DNA of 64,000 nt from assembly GCA_036925085.1 (NCBI GenBank), contig JAUPFP010000007.1, positions 2,852,302 through 2,916,301 of the forward strand, in the 5' to 3' direction. The notes under the pieces were generated by a model. That model ran no database searches. It had not been told where the DNA came from and saw nothing but the letters and a program-made list of their open reading frames with translations. Each line of letters starts with the position of its first letter. Position 1 is the first letter of the stretch. Position numbers and translations under genes: made by a program. This document shows positions 12,242-24,159 of the stretch, piece by piece. The stretch comes from Brachycybe producta. Lineage: Eukaryota; Arthropoda; Diplopoda; Playtdesmida; Andrognathidae.

Positions 12242-12890
12242 AGCTAGAGTAGCAACAAAAATAGTACTGACTACCCGATTATTGTTATACCTCGTACAGT
12301 CCTCTCCATTCGTTGCAATGAGATGAGAAATTTTACCCTTTATATTAAGTAATTGCTTTATATTGTAGACTATAAGAGCAAAAATTTGTTTCATTTCACT
12401 ATTATGGATTCAGTCAAGTTTTATTTTCTTTAATGAAATTTAGTTATTTATTTATAACAGAGATGAATAATTTTTTTAAAAAAACATTTTATCTCTTGAT
12501 AATTTCTCATACAAGACAACAAAAATAGAAGCAAAATAAATGTATTTACAGTTTTATTTTTTTATTCAGCCAAAAGTAACAAAGAAATGAATGAGAAAAA
12601 AAAAATGAAGTTTGTGAATTCAAAATGAAATCTTAAGTGAAAATACATAAAAGTCATTAATAGCAAAAATGGCGGGGAAAATATTTATATAAAAAAAACT
12701 TGAAAACAAATTCAGCGGTGGAGTTTTTTTTTTCTTCTTCGCTTTTTTTTTAATTATATTAATTATATTTATTAATCTGAAAGGCTTTTTCTTTTAATGT
12801 GATGGGCAGTTTTTTTTTCTTCTTCTTCTTTTCCTCTTTGTTCGTAAAAACATTTCTACGAAACTTTTTTTGATCGTGACATTTCTTTTA
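12242..12890. other. Intergenic AT-rich stretch
   Basis: AT-rich sequence downstream (minus strand) of the 12891 stop codon, probably including its 3' UTR. Nothing else recognised. Confidence 0.35.
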
Positions 12891-14625
12891 TCATACGGCA
12901 GAACCTATTAATTATAATTATTCGTATTAATATATTATTTAAAATTAATTACAATATATTAATATTCATTTTTTTTTATTATACCTGTGTTTAAATTATT
13001 CGGTGCGTAAATATGTTTGTTTTTATTGTTTGGTTCGGCTGGCATATTGTTTAGTTCCATTGTTTCAGACTCTTTCTCTAATAATTTATAAAATAGTCTT
13101 TTAATCTTATTTTCACATCATTTAAAAACTATGATTATTGTGTCTTTAAGAAGAAAAATTAAGAAAAACTAGAAAGGTTTTTTTTTTAAAAAACTAGAAG
13201 GGTAACTTAATCTCTAAAGGAGATATTTCCATGTTGATATATTTCAAAATAAACTTTTTTATATACTGTATAAAGGAAAATTTAAAAAAAATATCGCTTG
13301 CTTAAAAAGTTGAGCTATTTTCAAACTCAGATAAAAAGTTTATTTTGAAAGATATCACCATAAAAAATACCCTTCTGTGATTGAGCTATACCTTTCTAGT
13401 TCCGAAAACACATTCAAATTTTCTTTCATTTTGCACCTGAAAAACAGAATAATCAATAGTTTGAGAAAGTCCGTTTAAAACTTTAAAACCAACTTAATTG
13501 ATTTTTATCTTTGTTATTATTTCACTTTCTCCACTGGTTTTAATCGATAAAATTTCATAGGTTTTTATTTATTAATATTGATACTTCAGGTATTGAATTA
13601 AAAGGTAAATTTGGATATCTCACCGAGGGCGATGACGTCACTATGCACGTAATGAGCTCTACATGTATTATACAGAGGACACTTGCTGTAAAAGCAACAA
13701 ACGATGAAAAGAGCAGCTAAAATGACACAAGCGATGATCACACTCGTTAATATAATGGTGGCCAACCTGAAACACAAACGAGAATTAGAACAATAGCTTA
13801 AGATTTCATCTCGATTAATATTATTATTCGTTAAAATACGTATTGTCAATCTCGTAAAAGTGTCTGTGAGGTGCGCAACAATATCGATGTGGTCCCATCA
13901 AAGGGCAGCATTCCGTATGGGTCAAGGGGTCTGTCGAAGTCGGACACGTGATCATCGTTGGTCGCCATTCGGGTCTCACCGTTGACGACGTATCGTTGTT
14001 TTCGCCTGATTCAGAATACAATGCATTTGGCCCAGGGCAGAACTTGCTCTCTGAAATGATAAATTTACAACGTTTTAACTTTTATTTTTTTGCAAATCGT
14101 AACGTAATATGAAATTATGATGTCACTGAATTCATAAACATGCCCGTGACGTCATCATATTGTTTTCCCTGTTTAGAAATAATAAAAGATATCGGGGAGC
14201 TTTTATGGTTAGGCGTTCCTGCAACGCACATTATTTACGACTATTTTTTAAAAACGACATGACGTCATAACATAAGTCTTATAAAATGGGTTTTTAGGTG
14301 TGTACTAATATGGCGTTTTTATAAGAACTTTAAACACCATTTTCGTTCAACCTCGAGTTTTCTATTATAGCTTTTATGGTTGTCATCCTTTACTTCAAAA
14401 TAGTACTATGGGTAATTCGACCATGTCCTCTCACCGACCATGTCCTCTCTCCTTCTAAACCGATTACCGGTTTTGTATTGTCTTGAGAAACTGGCTTATT
14501 TTTGAAAATTTTCATGAAACATTTGATATGCAGACTATTTGACAGTCGAATTACTTACCAGCGACGAAAAAAAGATGAATTAGTGTGAAAACACCGATAA
14601 ACTGGAAGATTTTTACGATATTCAT
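12891..14625 (-). CDS. Small Shisa-like membrane protein
   Basis: Assembled from five exons with consistent phases. Exon 1 (14559-14625) is a signal peptide, MNIVKIFQFIGVFTLIHLF. Exon 2 (about 13852-14052) is the ectodomain: ESKFCPGPNALY, EWRPTMITCP, TECCPLMGPHRYCC. The next exon gives one helix, LATIILTSVIIACVILA, followed by CCFYSKCPLYNTC. Then comes an exon (about 12985-13080) reading EKESETMELNNMPAEPNN, and a last tiny exon ending in GSAV-stop at 12891. The total is about 165 residues. The C...W..C-P...CC...YCC order matches the neighbouring gene at 6945-8660, so the two look like old tandem relatives. The cytoplasmic tail has no PPxY motif. Function unknown. Confidence 0.72.
13142..13465. 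repeat. Long-TIR palindromic repeat (AGAAACTAG family)
   Basis: Left arm AAATTAAGAAAAACTAGAAAG and AACTAGAAGGGTAACTTAAT; right arm the complement, ending in GCACCTGAAAAACAG. The arms contain TTGATAT-TTCAAAATAAACTTTT. It lies in an intron of the Shisa-like gene. Other copies lie at 23330, 36945, 53803 and 57045. Confidence 0.75.
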
Positions 14626-15004
14626 CTTTGCGTCTTCATCTGCGTGTTCCAATGTACTGTGCTTAGTTCTTGTAGTTGTCGCTTTGTGGCACCACCATCG
14701 CAAGACGCCGCTGTTTTTTGGTATAAAACTTTTTTGATTTTTGAATCTGTTTTCTTACGTTTTGTTGTTAAAAATTATGGTTTATTTTAGAAAATGTGGA
14801 CAATTTTGGTGTCATAATACGACTGACTATACGTAGATTCTTGGTTGATAGTTTTTTGCTATTTTTTAATGGATTTTTTTTGATAAAATGCGATGGAGTT
14901 GGGCGAAGATTTCATCGCTATGGAGATTGAGTCATTGACCTAGAGTCTGAAATCGAAACATTTTTGATGTTTTTTCATCGTTTTTACTTTTATAAGAGTT
15001 GGAA
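14626..15004. promoter_or_regulatory. Shared bidirectional promoter region
   Basis: A 379-bp gap between two divergent start codons (the Shisa-like gene on minus, CEP83 on plus). Promoter function is inferred from the layout. No TATA box or X-box was recognised. Confidence 0.5.
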
Positions 15005-17913
15005 ATGGAGACTAAAGAATATTTAGCACTTCAGAAACTACTGGCGGACGAGAGAACTCGTACAGAACAGCATAAAATTAATTATCAAACGTTAAAACTG
15101 GATCATCAGCGGTTTGATTATGATTACACCGTAAACCAATTTAAAAACAAATATTGAAATTGATATTTTATTTTAACAGTTTAAGAGAAGAATGCAAGAA
15201 TCTACGCCTGGATTTAATGAAGTCGACTGAAAGAAGGGTTCAAAATGAAGACGGGGAAAGATTGAAAATCGAAAAGGAGCTAGTAGAAGCCAAAGCTGCA
15301 ATAGAAGAATTGAAATCTCGAGTGATGACACCGCAGAGGTTCGAATTAGTGAAGTTACGGCATCAGGAGGAGATCGAATCGAAGCTAGCCGAAAGGATCA
15401 CGAGGGCAGACAGCGAAACGGAACATTATCGCAACGAATTCAATCGTCTGCGGTATGAATTCGGATTCTTGAAAGCCGAATACGATCACGAACGCATTGA
15501 AAACGAGCGTAGGATCGAGGAAATGAAGCTCCGATATGAGAATGATGTACAATAATCATTTCTTTACCTTGATTTTGATGATTTTCTTGTATACAGTTTC
15601 TTTTGTTTAATTTTCAATAGATAAAGATGTTAAACGAACGAAACGAAGTTCTGGAGAAACATAAGACGAGCAACAAAAATATGGAAGCAGAGCTTTTGAT
15701 ATCACTTCAGAAAGACAATTTGCGTTTAGCGCAACAGGTGAAAGGTCTAATGTCGGAATTGAAAGATTCTCACGATCAATGGGATCAAATCGGATCTGAA
15801 ACGATGACGAAACAACGACAGCAGATGCAACAAATTACTGAAATGACGACAAAACTGAAATCGATTGAGGTTTTCGTTTTTTTTTTTATTCTCCAGATTA
15901 ATATTTTCTTAAAATAACATTGTTTTTTCAAGAATGCGTTTGTTTTGTTTATGAATAGTTGGAGAAATCTGCTTCAAAGGAACGGTGCGAAAAACTTGAA
16001 CGTGAACTTCGGTTTTCGACAAACGAAACGTCGAATATTCGTACTAAATTGTCGGAATCAGATGCGGAAGTGAATCGACTTAAAATGAAACTCGAGGACT
16101 GCGAACGATCTTCAAAGATGGAGGTTGCAGACTGCAAGACGGAAGTTGCTAAACGACAAATGGAGTTTGAACATCAGAATTCGAGGCTCCAGCAGAGAAT
16201 CAAAGGTGAGACCACAATTTGAATTTTTGGCTTGTTAATTTGTTAAAACATATTTTTTTATCGCTAGATCTGAAATCTGAACTTGAAAAAGCAAAATTAG
16301 AAATCGATGGTCGAAATCGTGCAATGGCTGACAAGGAGATTGAGTTTGGAAAACGAATTAATGTCATTCGAGAAGAAGAATGGGAGAAAATGAGTAAAAT
16401 TGAAGCAGAGAAGTAAAAGGAAGAAAATATTTAATAAAATAAGTACATTTATAAGTTTGTTTTTTTGTCATTAAAGGTTTGAGTTTGAAGTAAAATATCA
16501 AGAAGCAGAACAAAAATTCTTGGAGGCCAAAGGTCAGATTGACTTTGAAGTGAACAAAGTCGAGGAAAGGTTGAAAGATGTTCTGGAAGCAAAGCGAGGG
16601 CTTGAAGTCGAAATATTGTCACTGAGATCGAAATTGGATGGACATCGAAATCTAGGAGTCGAAACAGACGAACTTAAACACGAGAATGAGATTTTAAAGG
16701 CTCAAGTTTTAAAACTCAGATCAGAAAGACGTGAGATTTCCGAAGTGGAGGAACTTTCTATGGCTCGTACTAAGGCATTGAACGAAGCTCTCGAATTGGC
16801 GAGAAAGAAGATAGAAGATCGTGATGCGAAAGATGAACTGACGAGAGCCGAAGGAGAACAGAAATTACTAAAACAGGAAGCTAAATGGGAGAAAACAAAA
16901 CTGGAGCTACAAAAGAAGATCGATAGATTGGAACGGTCGGTCAAAGAACTGAAGCACGAAGTCGATCTTCGTACAAAATTGCACAAAAGGGTCTGTGTGT
17001 TGGTGTTGTTACTCTTATATTTGATTTGTTTTGACTGAAGTTTTATTTGAAATTAAACTTTCAGAAAACAAGCCAATACACTCGATTAATAACAAAGTTG
17101 AGAAACAAAGTTCAAATACTTAATGCTAAAGTGGAGGAACTTCAAATCGAAAAAGAAGCTTTACGGTGGGTGGTTATTATCAATTTGAAGTTATTAACGA
17201 ACCTTAATTATCCCGAGAGTTGTTTTGAGGCACGTAAACCTCATGCAGACGTTTTTCAGGAACAACATCATAAAATGCAAATTGTTGTCAAAACTAGAAT
17301 GGTAAACGATTCTGCTAAGTTTTTTTTTTGTGTAAATCTTTCACGAAAATCATTTTCACCTTTTTCAAACTGTCATTAAAATATTGAATTTGAAAGATAT
17401 TATCACAAAAATAAACTTTGAGCAAATTTTAGAAACTAGAATAGTTGGTGTTAAAACGATTCTAGTTTCTAAAATACTTTTGAAAAAAGTTTGCTTAAAA
17501 AACTAATTTTTTTTTTCAAAAGTGTGAGTGAAAAATTTAACTGTGGAGGAACCTTAAAATCAGATTAGGTATTTTTTTTATCTGTTGATGGTTTTATTTA
17601 ATGTTTTTAAAATAGTAAATTTGTCCCTCATGACGTCCACAACGTAGTCAAGAAACGGCTTCGTGACCTCCAGTTACGTCACGACGAATTCAAAAAACTC
17701 TTACAGACTCATCATCTTTTTGGTGGCGACGTTCCTTCTTCTACTCATTCTTCCATAATGCCGCCTCTGGACGGTTTAACTTCCGTTTGGCTCATTTCTC
17801 AGCAAGAGAAGAGTCTAAAAGGTGTTCAGGACAGACTCCGACAATTATACGGCGCTCAATCACAACAATTGGACCAATTAGCCGAACTAAAAGGAAATAG
17901 TCAACTTAGTTGA
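15005..17913 (+). CDS. CEP83: Centrosomal protein CEP83 orthologue
   Basis: CEP83 is a distal-appendage protein that docks the mother centriole at the membrane at the start of ciliogenesis. Exon 1 (15005-15111) reads LLADERTRTEQHKINYQTLK, close to the vertebrate LIDERLRCEHHKANYQTLK, and splices in phase to LREECKNLRLDLM. The next exon has VMTPQRFELVKLR and EFNRLRYEFGFLKAEYDHE, both family hallmarks. Further coiled-coil exons run 15627-15870, 15960-16205, 16268-16414, 16477-16990 and 17064-17166. The final exon (about 17616-17913) gives KRLRDLQLRHDEFKKLL and a short C-terminal coiled coil. Length is near 700 residues, as in the family. The intron at 17310-17615 carries a degenerate palindrome related to the AGAAACTAG repeat family. 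Confidence 0.93.
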
Positions 17914-18062
17914 CCAACACCTTTAGGTTTTGCTTATTTATTCGTTTTAATGTAAAACATTTTTATATAAAAAGTATTTTAATGGTTTTATTTTACTTAA
18001 AAAGAATTTTTAACAAAAATCGTCTGTTTGTAACATTGTTTTTTTTTGTGTGGAAAGTTAAA
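17914..18062. terminator. Convergent 3' ends of CEP83 and ISY1
   Basis: Only 149 bp lie between the CEP83 stop and the ISY1 stop on the opposite strand. The two 3' UTRs must be short or overlap. Sequence is AT-rich. The terminator role is inferred from position. Confidence 0.4.
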
Positions 18063-19456
18063 TCAATCAACTCCGAGCAATGCTTTGGCCTCTGTGCTTT
18101 GTTGCATCAGCGTTTCACTGGCGTATTTCTGCAACAGTTCTTGTTTTTTCCTCCTTATCAAAGCTTCCTCGATCTCTTTTTGAGATGGAACTGGAACGTG
18201 TGCAATAAACTTTGGTTCCTTTTCTTCTTCATCGCTGGATCCTTCTTTTTCAGACTGCAAAAAATATATTAAAAATTGCATAAAATAATTACATTTATTT
18301 TGGTAGCTTTAATACAAGACGTCACAAACCTCTCCTTCTTGCTCAACTTCATAAATGTTCACCTCCTCGTCTTTATCGGGTTCAATTTCTCCCGATTCCT
18401 TTGCCAATTTGTATTCTTCAAGCTTTTCGGCAATGGCTGAAATTATGTTTATAAAAAAAAAATCGGTCGTTTTTAAGTTATTGACTTAAGTTCTTTCTTT
18501 TTATGAATAATTCTACGTTACATATTTTCTCTACTTCCATTTCGAGTGGAATCAAGATTCCGTCGTCGTCGTCTCGATACCCATAGTAATCTGCATCAAT
18601 GTCCTTCATGATTTCCGCTCTCGTCTTACGTGGAACTTGTGGTACTTCACTTTCGAATAATTCTCGTACTCCTGGAAGATCTTTTGCAGCTCCGAAATAC
18701 TTATAACCTCTATTTCCCGGCACTTCTTTCCCTTCGTGATCCAGCATCTTCGGACCAACACGATTGTAATCTGGACCTCCAAGTTCTTTTATCCTTGTTT
18801 CCCAATGGCCCTTTTCTCTTAAAAGTTTGTTGATTTCGTCGTTCAGGTCTCTTATTCTGTATTCTCCGAGACCGGCTTCATTGAAACAAAACCATCACTT
18901 TTAAAATCACGTTTTTAATCGTTGTAAGTTCCGTTTATTGTTACCATTTTGTATCTGAGCTACTTTCTTTGCTATTTCTCTGATTACTTGCATTCTCCAT
19001 TTCTCTGCTCTTCGTAAATCTCTGCAATTCGAAGCTAAATAAGGTCTCCTTGGCTAAAATGTAAACGAGAAATGATTCAAAGTCGGGTGAAATCGTGATT
19101 TTAATAAGGCTGTGAATCAAATTAACAGCTCAGACCTTAAATTTCTGCGATTCTGCTAATTGTGCTGCTCTCCAACGAGACAAAGTGGTCCTAAACAACA
19201 TCAAAATACATGTAAATATCAGAAAACGAACGTACATTGGTAGATATAAGAGATAAAAGCCCAGATGTGGTCTGTCCATAGCTTAACAACACAACGTTTA
19301 ACATAGCGGTCTATGGAAAGGCCACATTTGTCCTACTTATTTACAGCAAAACTACTCACATCGCTTTTTCTGCATTTCGCGCCTAAAATCAAAAAAAAAA
19401 ATTCACGTTTTAATTACATTAAATAATACTCAATGAACGTATTATATACTTACCAT
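18063..19456 (-). CDS. ISY1: Pre-mRNA-splicing factor ISY1
   Basis: ISY1 belongs to the NTC-related spliceosome components and acts around the catalytic steps. The C-terminal exon gives FIAHVPVPSQKEIEEALIRR and LLQKYASETL, nearly the vertebrate sequence, ending in ALLGVD. The exon at 18478-18747 reads GYKYFGAAKDLPGVRELFE and IDADYYGYRDDDDG. The N-terminus is split: ATG at 19454-19456 is followed at once by GTAAG, and the next exon (near 19385) continues ARNAEKAM, giving MARNAEKAM as in the family. Further exons near 19140-19200, 18950-19050 and 18750-18880 fill the rest. A small imperfect palindrome (19270-19340) lies in an intron. Confidence 0.94.
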
Positions 19457-19842
19457 TTTGATTTTTGTCACTTAAATGCACAACAGTCAACACTAATCTT
19501 ATACAATTTTAAAAACGTAATAAACAACGAACGGAACAAAAATAATTAATTACGAATTTGGCGCCATCTAGTGATGTCCTATTAAACCCCAAGACATATA
19601 AGCTATGGCATAAGTACTTTTCCTTAATGTAAAATTGAAGCATTTTATAGGGTGTACAAGAATGTTCACAAACGGACTACAAATATGACTTCTTTACGTA
19701 TAATTCAATTACTAAAGGACAATATTAGACTACAACAAGGTGACGTCATGACACAACTCTTTTTATTTATTAACTTTTGCATGTTTGATCGGAAGTAAGA
19801 CAGGAAGTTATTCTTTTATTAAGAATTTATCAGCGAACAAAG
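19457..19842. promoter_or_regulatory. Divergent promoter region of ISY1 and the MADF gene
   Basis: A 386-bp gap between divergent starts. It holds GGAAGT-type ETS-like words at about 19791 and 19802. Promoter function is inferred. Confidence 0.45.
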
Positions 19843-20952
19843 ATGGCGTCTGCAGATGAAAGTTTTGATCACAGTTTTGATGTTTACAATGAAAAAGAAG
19901 AAGAAGAAGAAGACGATGAGAATATGATGGAAGATCAAAATGAAACAAATAATTTTGATTTGAATGAAAAACTTATTATTCTTGTCCGTTCATTTCCAAT
20001 GATCTGGGATCAATCTTTACCTGATTTTAGGAACAAAACACAAAGAGAAGACATCTGGCAACTTATATCTAAGATGCTCGGAAGGAAAGGTAAAATTGCC
20101 AGTTACTGACTTAAAAGAGTTACTCAGAGAAGCAAAGAAAAATGCTAATAGTTGTTTTCTTATATTGTTGAGCACAGTTACGGACGTAACCAATAAATGG
20201 CGCCTCATCAGAGACAAATACGCCAGAGAATTGCAGAAAAGAAGGAAAATGAAAGGATCCGAACATGAAGACGATATAAAGTGGAGATATTTTGATGCCA
20301 TGAGCTTCCTACAGAAACATGTGAAACCAAGGAGGAGGTGTATTTATTTGGAGTTGTCGTATCTTTTTTAAATACGTATTCATCGTGTTTCTTTTTTTTT
20401 ATCGTAGGATAAGAGCAGTAGACAAAAGGGAAATTCCAATGTCGTCTTCGTCTTCGCACGAAGATCCAGAAGCAAACGGTTATGATTCGCCAATAGAAGT
20501 AGAAGTTCCTTTTACGTCGTTATGTGTAACTAATCTAGACGAGGAAGATGTCTCTCCTCCTTTTCCTAGTTATTCTTCTGATAATAGTTCAGAAACGGAA
20601 GGTAAATTAATAACGAAATTCTGATGTCGATTAGAATACGAATTTGTTTATTTTGTCTTTGTTTGTAGGGAACATTTATGATGAGGATGATAATGATGAT
20701 GATGGATTTGCAATGAAGATAATAGCGGAGATCTCTGAAACGCGGCAAGTGTTTGATGGAGTTTCGCGTCGGTTGGGTTTACTTACAGATCAGACTAATC
20801 AAAGGACGGTTCATAAAAGAATCGACAGGCTTTGTCAGTTAATGAGTGATACATATATGTCGCTGCCTCTTCAACTACAAGAAGAATATGACATTGAAGT
20901 TTTAAGGTTGCTCAAGGAGTACAGAAACAAAGCTAAAAATATGGAAACATGA
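19843..20952 (+). CDS. MADF-domain DNA-binding protein
   Basis: Four exons. After an acidic N-terminus (EKEEEEEDDENMMED) comes a MADF/Myb-SANT-like domain: NEKLIILVRSFPMIWDQSLPD, REDIWQLISKMLG, then in the next exon VTNKWRLIRDKYARELQKRR and WRYFDAMSFLQKHV. MADF proteins such as Drosophila Adf-1 bind DNA as transcription regulators. The third exon is serine- and acid-rich. The last (from about 20670) has a helical C-terminus (KRIDRLCQLMSDTYMSLPLQ) where many family members carry a BESS dimerisation motif, though I cannot confirm one. The exon 1 to exon 2 join is in phase (RK-V-TDV). Start chosen at ATG 19843, within AAAGATGGCGTC. Confidence 0.82.
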
Positions 20953-21518
20953 TTGAAGTTTAATTAATTACAGAAATTTACTCGACAGTCACCTAGAATG
21001 GGATTTCGAGCGCCTAATTGCATAAAATGGACGTTTGTTGTGTATTTTTTAAATGTAGCATTAGGTATGATAATGATTTATTTTATAAGAAATTTTCAAT
21101 AAAAGAAAGGCGTTTAGCTAAAACTTTTTTTTGTTATTTAAAAGTGGCTAATTAGATGTTGCAATATTTTACTTTTGGTTAATCTTGATTGTACTGATGT
21201 GGAACGTTAGTTACTTTTGATATATATTATTTAAGGCATATATTATAATAAAATGTGTCCACTTTGCTTAATTAAAAAGATAATCATATTTATTTATAAA
21301 AAAGAATTTGCCCGTAACCCAAGGGGGACGACATAGAAGAAAATCATGTACGAGATTCACTTAAGAGAGTGTATGTATGGTAAGCCGTTTTACTTTTTAT
21401 CTGCGAAAGGAATTCTGGAAATTCAGTAAAACATGGATGAAAAATAAAACGACTTGAAAATATTTTACGAAATTCGCCCCCCTATGTCGTCTCCCTAGCT
21501 ACAACTGTTCTTGTCAGG
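20953..21518. other. Intergenic with a weak palindrome
   Basis: Probable 3' UTR of the MADF gene with AATAAA at about 21100. At 21320-21500 an inverted repeat has AGGGGGACGACATAG on the left and CTATGTCGTCTCCCT on the right, which may be another short element. Confidence 0.5.
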
Positions 21519-21710
21519 CAGGCATCTGTAGACAGCTTCAGAATGTTTTTGGCTCCACCCTTTTATGAGCGCAATCAATTTCTAATTGGTTTGTTACTGG
21601 GTTTTATGTCACATACCCCGCCATTTTTATTTTTAATTGGTTGATATTTGGTCTGACGCTCATAAAAGGGCGGAGCCAAAGAAATTATAAAGCTGTCTAC
21701 AGATGCCCGT
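21519..21710. mobile_element. Palindromic MITE, CRE/GC-box family, subfamily B
   Basis: Ends CAGGCATCTGTAGACAGCTT and AAGCTGTCTACAGATGCCCG. The interior has TTTGGCTCC, ATTGG boxes and GGCGGAGCCAAAG. Close relative of the copy at 7895-8091. Confidence 0.85.
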
Positions 21711-21763
21711 TTCTGGTCAGCCGCTGAGAGACTTTATTAGCGGCTATTATGTGGCCGTGTTAA

Positions 21764-21959
21764 CAATAGGCAGTAGAAATCGGGACATACAGAAGTTGGT
21801 TCCGCCCTTAGTGTCTTTTGACGTGAACCCCCCCCCCCCCCCCCCCCCCCCCGCGCGAGCATGTGACGTCAGACTCCATAACCAACCAATTTGAAGTTCC
21901 CGGTCGTCATAAAAAGGGCGGAGCCACCTTCTGTATGTCGCGATTTCTAATTTCCTGTT
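21764..21959. mobile_element. Palindromic MITE, CRE/GC-box family, with a 25-C run
   Basis: Left arm AGAAATCGGGACATACAGAA, right arm the near complement; contains GTGACGTCAGAC and GGGCGGAGCCACC. A run of about 25 C (21828-21852) replaces part of the centre. It ends 98 bp before the IMP4 start codon. Confidence 0.8.
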
Positions 21960-22057
21960 CGTTATCATGTACTGCCATCTATCGATGGATGCTGGTAGTA
22001 GAAATTAAAATTATTATAACATGTGGTTTTGATTTCTGTATTTGTTTCTGTTAAAAT

Positions 22058-24079
22058 ATGGTGAGATTTTCTTATTGTTTTATTTAATTTCGTTTGTGTA
22101 CATAACTTATATTATATATTATTGTAGCTTCGTCGACAAATAAGGCTCCGAAAGGAATATTTGTATCGAAAGTCGCTCGAAGATCGACAACGAACAATCG
22201 CAGAAAAGAAGGAACAAATCAAGAAATGTCTTGAAGGCGTGTAATATTTTATTTGACACAAATTCGTAATTTGAATCACTGATCCTTCGCATTTTTTCAA
22301 TATCGTTTTGACCCATACGTTATTTTTTTTTTATGTAGAAAACCGTTCGATTCCAACGAACCTCCGAGAGGATGCGTTGAATTTACAGAAGACATTGGAG
22401 TGGGACGATGAAGGAGCTGAAGGAAATACAACTCACGTCGATGACGAATACAGATGGGCTGGTGTCGACGATCCGAAGATTATGGTGACCACGTCTAGAA
22501 ATCCAAGTTCAAGGCTAAAACAGTTTGTTAAGGTCACATTCGTTGTAAAGCAGCCATTAACTAACGGAGAACTTAACAATAAAAATCTCGTGTCTTGTTT
22601 TTATGATGTTTAGGAGTTGAGTTTGATTTTTCCGAATGCGCAACGGATGAATAGAGGAAACTACGAATCGACGCAGTTAGTTGAAGCTTGTCGAGCAAAT
22701 GACGTGACAGACTTCATCGTAGTTCACGAAACAAGGGGAGAACCGAGTACGTTTAATCGCACGTGTGTGTTTTAACGTTGATTGCTTACGTTTTTATACC
22801 TTTAAAAAGATGGACTCGTTGTTTGCCATCTTCCATACGGTCCTACGGCTTACTTTACATTGAGTGGCACTGTGATGCGACACGATATTCCCAATATGGG
22901 AAAAATGTCTGAAGCGTATCCACATCTCATCTTTCATAATTTTAAATCCAGACTTGGAAGACGAGTAATTTGTTTAAACTTTTAACATTTAGATTGATTT
23001 CTTGTTAAGAATTGTTTTATTTTTCAGGTAATGAACATTCTCAAGTATTTGTTTCCTGTTCCGAAAGAAGACAGTAAACGTATCATCACTTTTGCAAATC
23101 AGGACGATTTTATATCATTCAGGTTCGATAAAAAGAACATGTGTGAGGTTTTTTTTTGGTCGTTTTTTTTTTTCTAGTCTAACTCAAGTTTGTTTATTTA
23201 AACGAAAACCAGACATCACACGCACAGAAGAGGAGAAGATGGACGTGAAATTGAACTAAGTGAAGTCGGACCAAGATTTGAAATGAAACGTTAGTTGCTT
23301 TTATTTGTTTTAATTTGGATTTTGAGTGTAAACGCAGCTCAAGTAAAATTAAGAGAAACTTGAAAGTGTTTTTAGAAACTAGAAGGGTAGGTCCACCACT
23401 TCATGTTGGTATCTTTTAAAATAAGCTTTTTGTATCAGTTGGTTTAAAAAGTTTTATTTTGAAAGATGTCAACGTGAAAATACTGTTAAGTGATTCTGCA
23501 ACCTTTCTAGTTTTTAATACATTTTAAATGTCGCCTTATACCTAGTGCACACACCTGATAGTTTAAATGCATTTAAATAATAAACGTGTTCTACAGAGCC
23601 CCGTGAAGGGCAAACAAAAACAATATGTCGAATTCAATTTATTCAGTTTAATAATCTGAAAATATTGAGTTAATACTTAAATATAATAATATAAACTATT
23701 GACAAAATATTGATTTATAGTATTACAATTTCAAATATTAATAATAAAGCCAATTTGCATTTGGTTCACGTCCTTAACTAGATTCCGTATATTTCACCTG
23801 AACACATTTAATTTGAATTCATTTAACTCGAGTGTGCACGTGTGTGTACAAGGTGTTGCTCGCTAACACGCAGAATAACCTGATATCTAAATTCAGCTAC
23901 TCCTGAAACATCTTAAAAGTGTTGTACTTAAACCTTGCTCTTGTCGCAATTCAGTTTACCTGATAAAGTTGGGAACGATCGAACAAGGAGACGCTGCAGA
24001 TACTGAATGGGTCTTCAGACCGTTTATGAACACGACAAGAAAGAGAAAATTCTTGAGCGAAGATGATGCATTCAATTAA
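22058..24079 (+). CDS. IMP4: U3 snoRNP protein IMP4
   Basis: IMP4 is a Brix-domain protein of the small-subunit processome and helps U3 snoRNA pair with pre-rRNA. The ATG (22058-22060) is followed directly by an intron; exon 2 starts at 22128 with LRRQIRLRKEYLYRKS, giving the family start MLRR. Later exons read ENRSIPTNLREDALNLQ, DDEYRWAGVDDPKIMVTTSR, IFPNAQRMNRGNYE, DFIVVHETRGEP, LPYGPTAYFTLSG, VMRHDIPNMGKMSEAYPHL, ILKYLFPVPKEDSKRIITFA, ELSEVGPRFEMK and a last exon KLGTIEQGDAADTEWVFRPF ending TRKRKFLSEDD. All are close to the vertebrate protein. The last intron (about 23290-23950) is enlarged by two repeats. Confidence 0.96.
23330..23535. repeat. AGAAACTAG-family palindromic repeat, right end cut
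   Basis: Left arm AAAATTAAGAGAAACT and TTAGAAACTAGAAGGGTAG; right arm ends after TTTCTAGTTTTTAATACATT, short of the usual GTGCAAAA end. It is directly followed by the 23540 element. It lies in the last IMP4 intron. Confidence 0.75.
23538..23870. repeat. TATACC-ended repeat, inverted copy
   Basis: Starts TTATACCTAGTGCACACACC and ends GTGTGTACAAGGTGTTG. The inside has ATTTAAATGCATTTAAAT near one end and GAATTCATTTAA near the other. Other copies lie at 53886-54587 (a dimer) and 57320-57618. It is intronic here. Confidence 0.75.
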
Positions 24080-24159
24080 AAGGATAAAGATCAAGACATG
24101 GACACAGTTTATTTTTTTTTTATTTTAACATTTCACTTAAAAAGAAGTATTGTGTTGTT
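24080..24159. terminator. Convergent 3' ends of IMP4 and RPP14
   Basis: 80 bp between the two stop codons, AT-rich. 3' UTR overlap is likely. Inferred from position. Confidence 0.4.
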
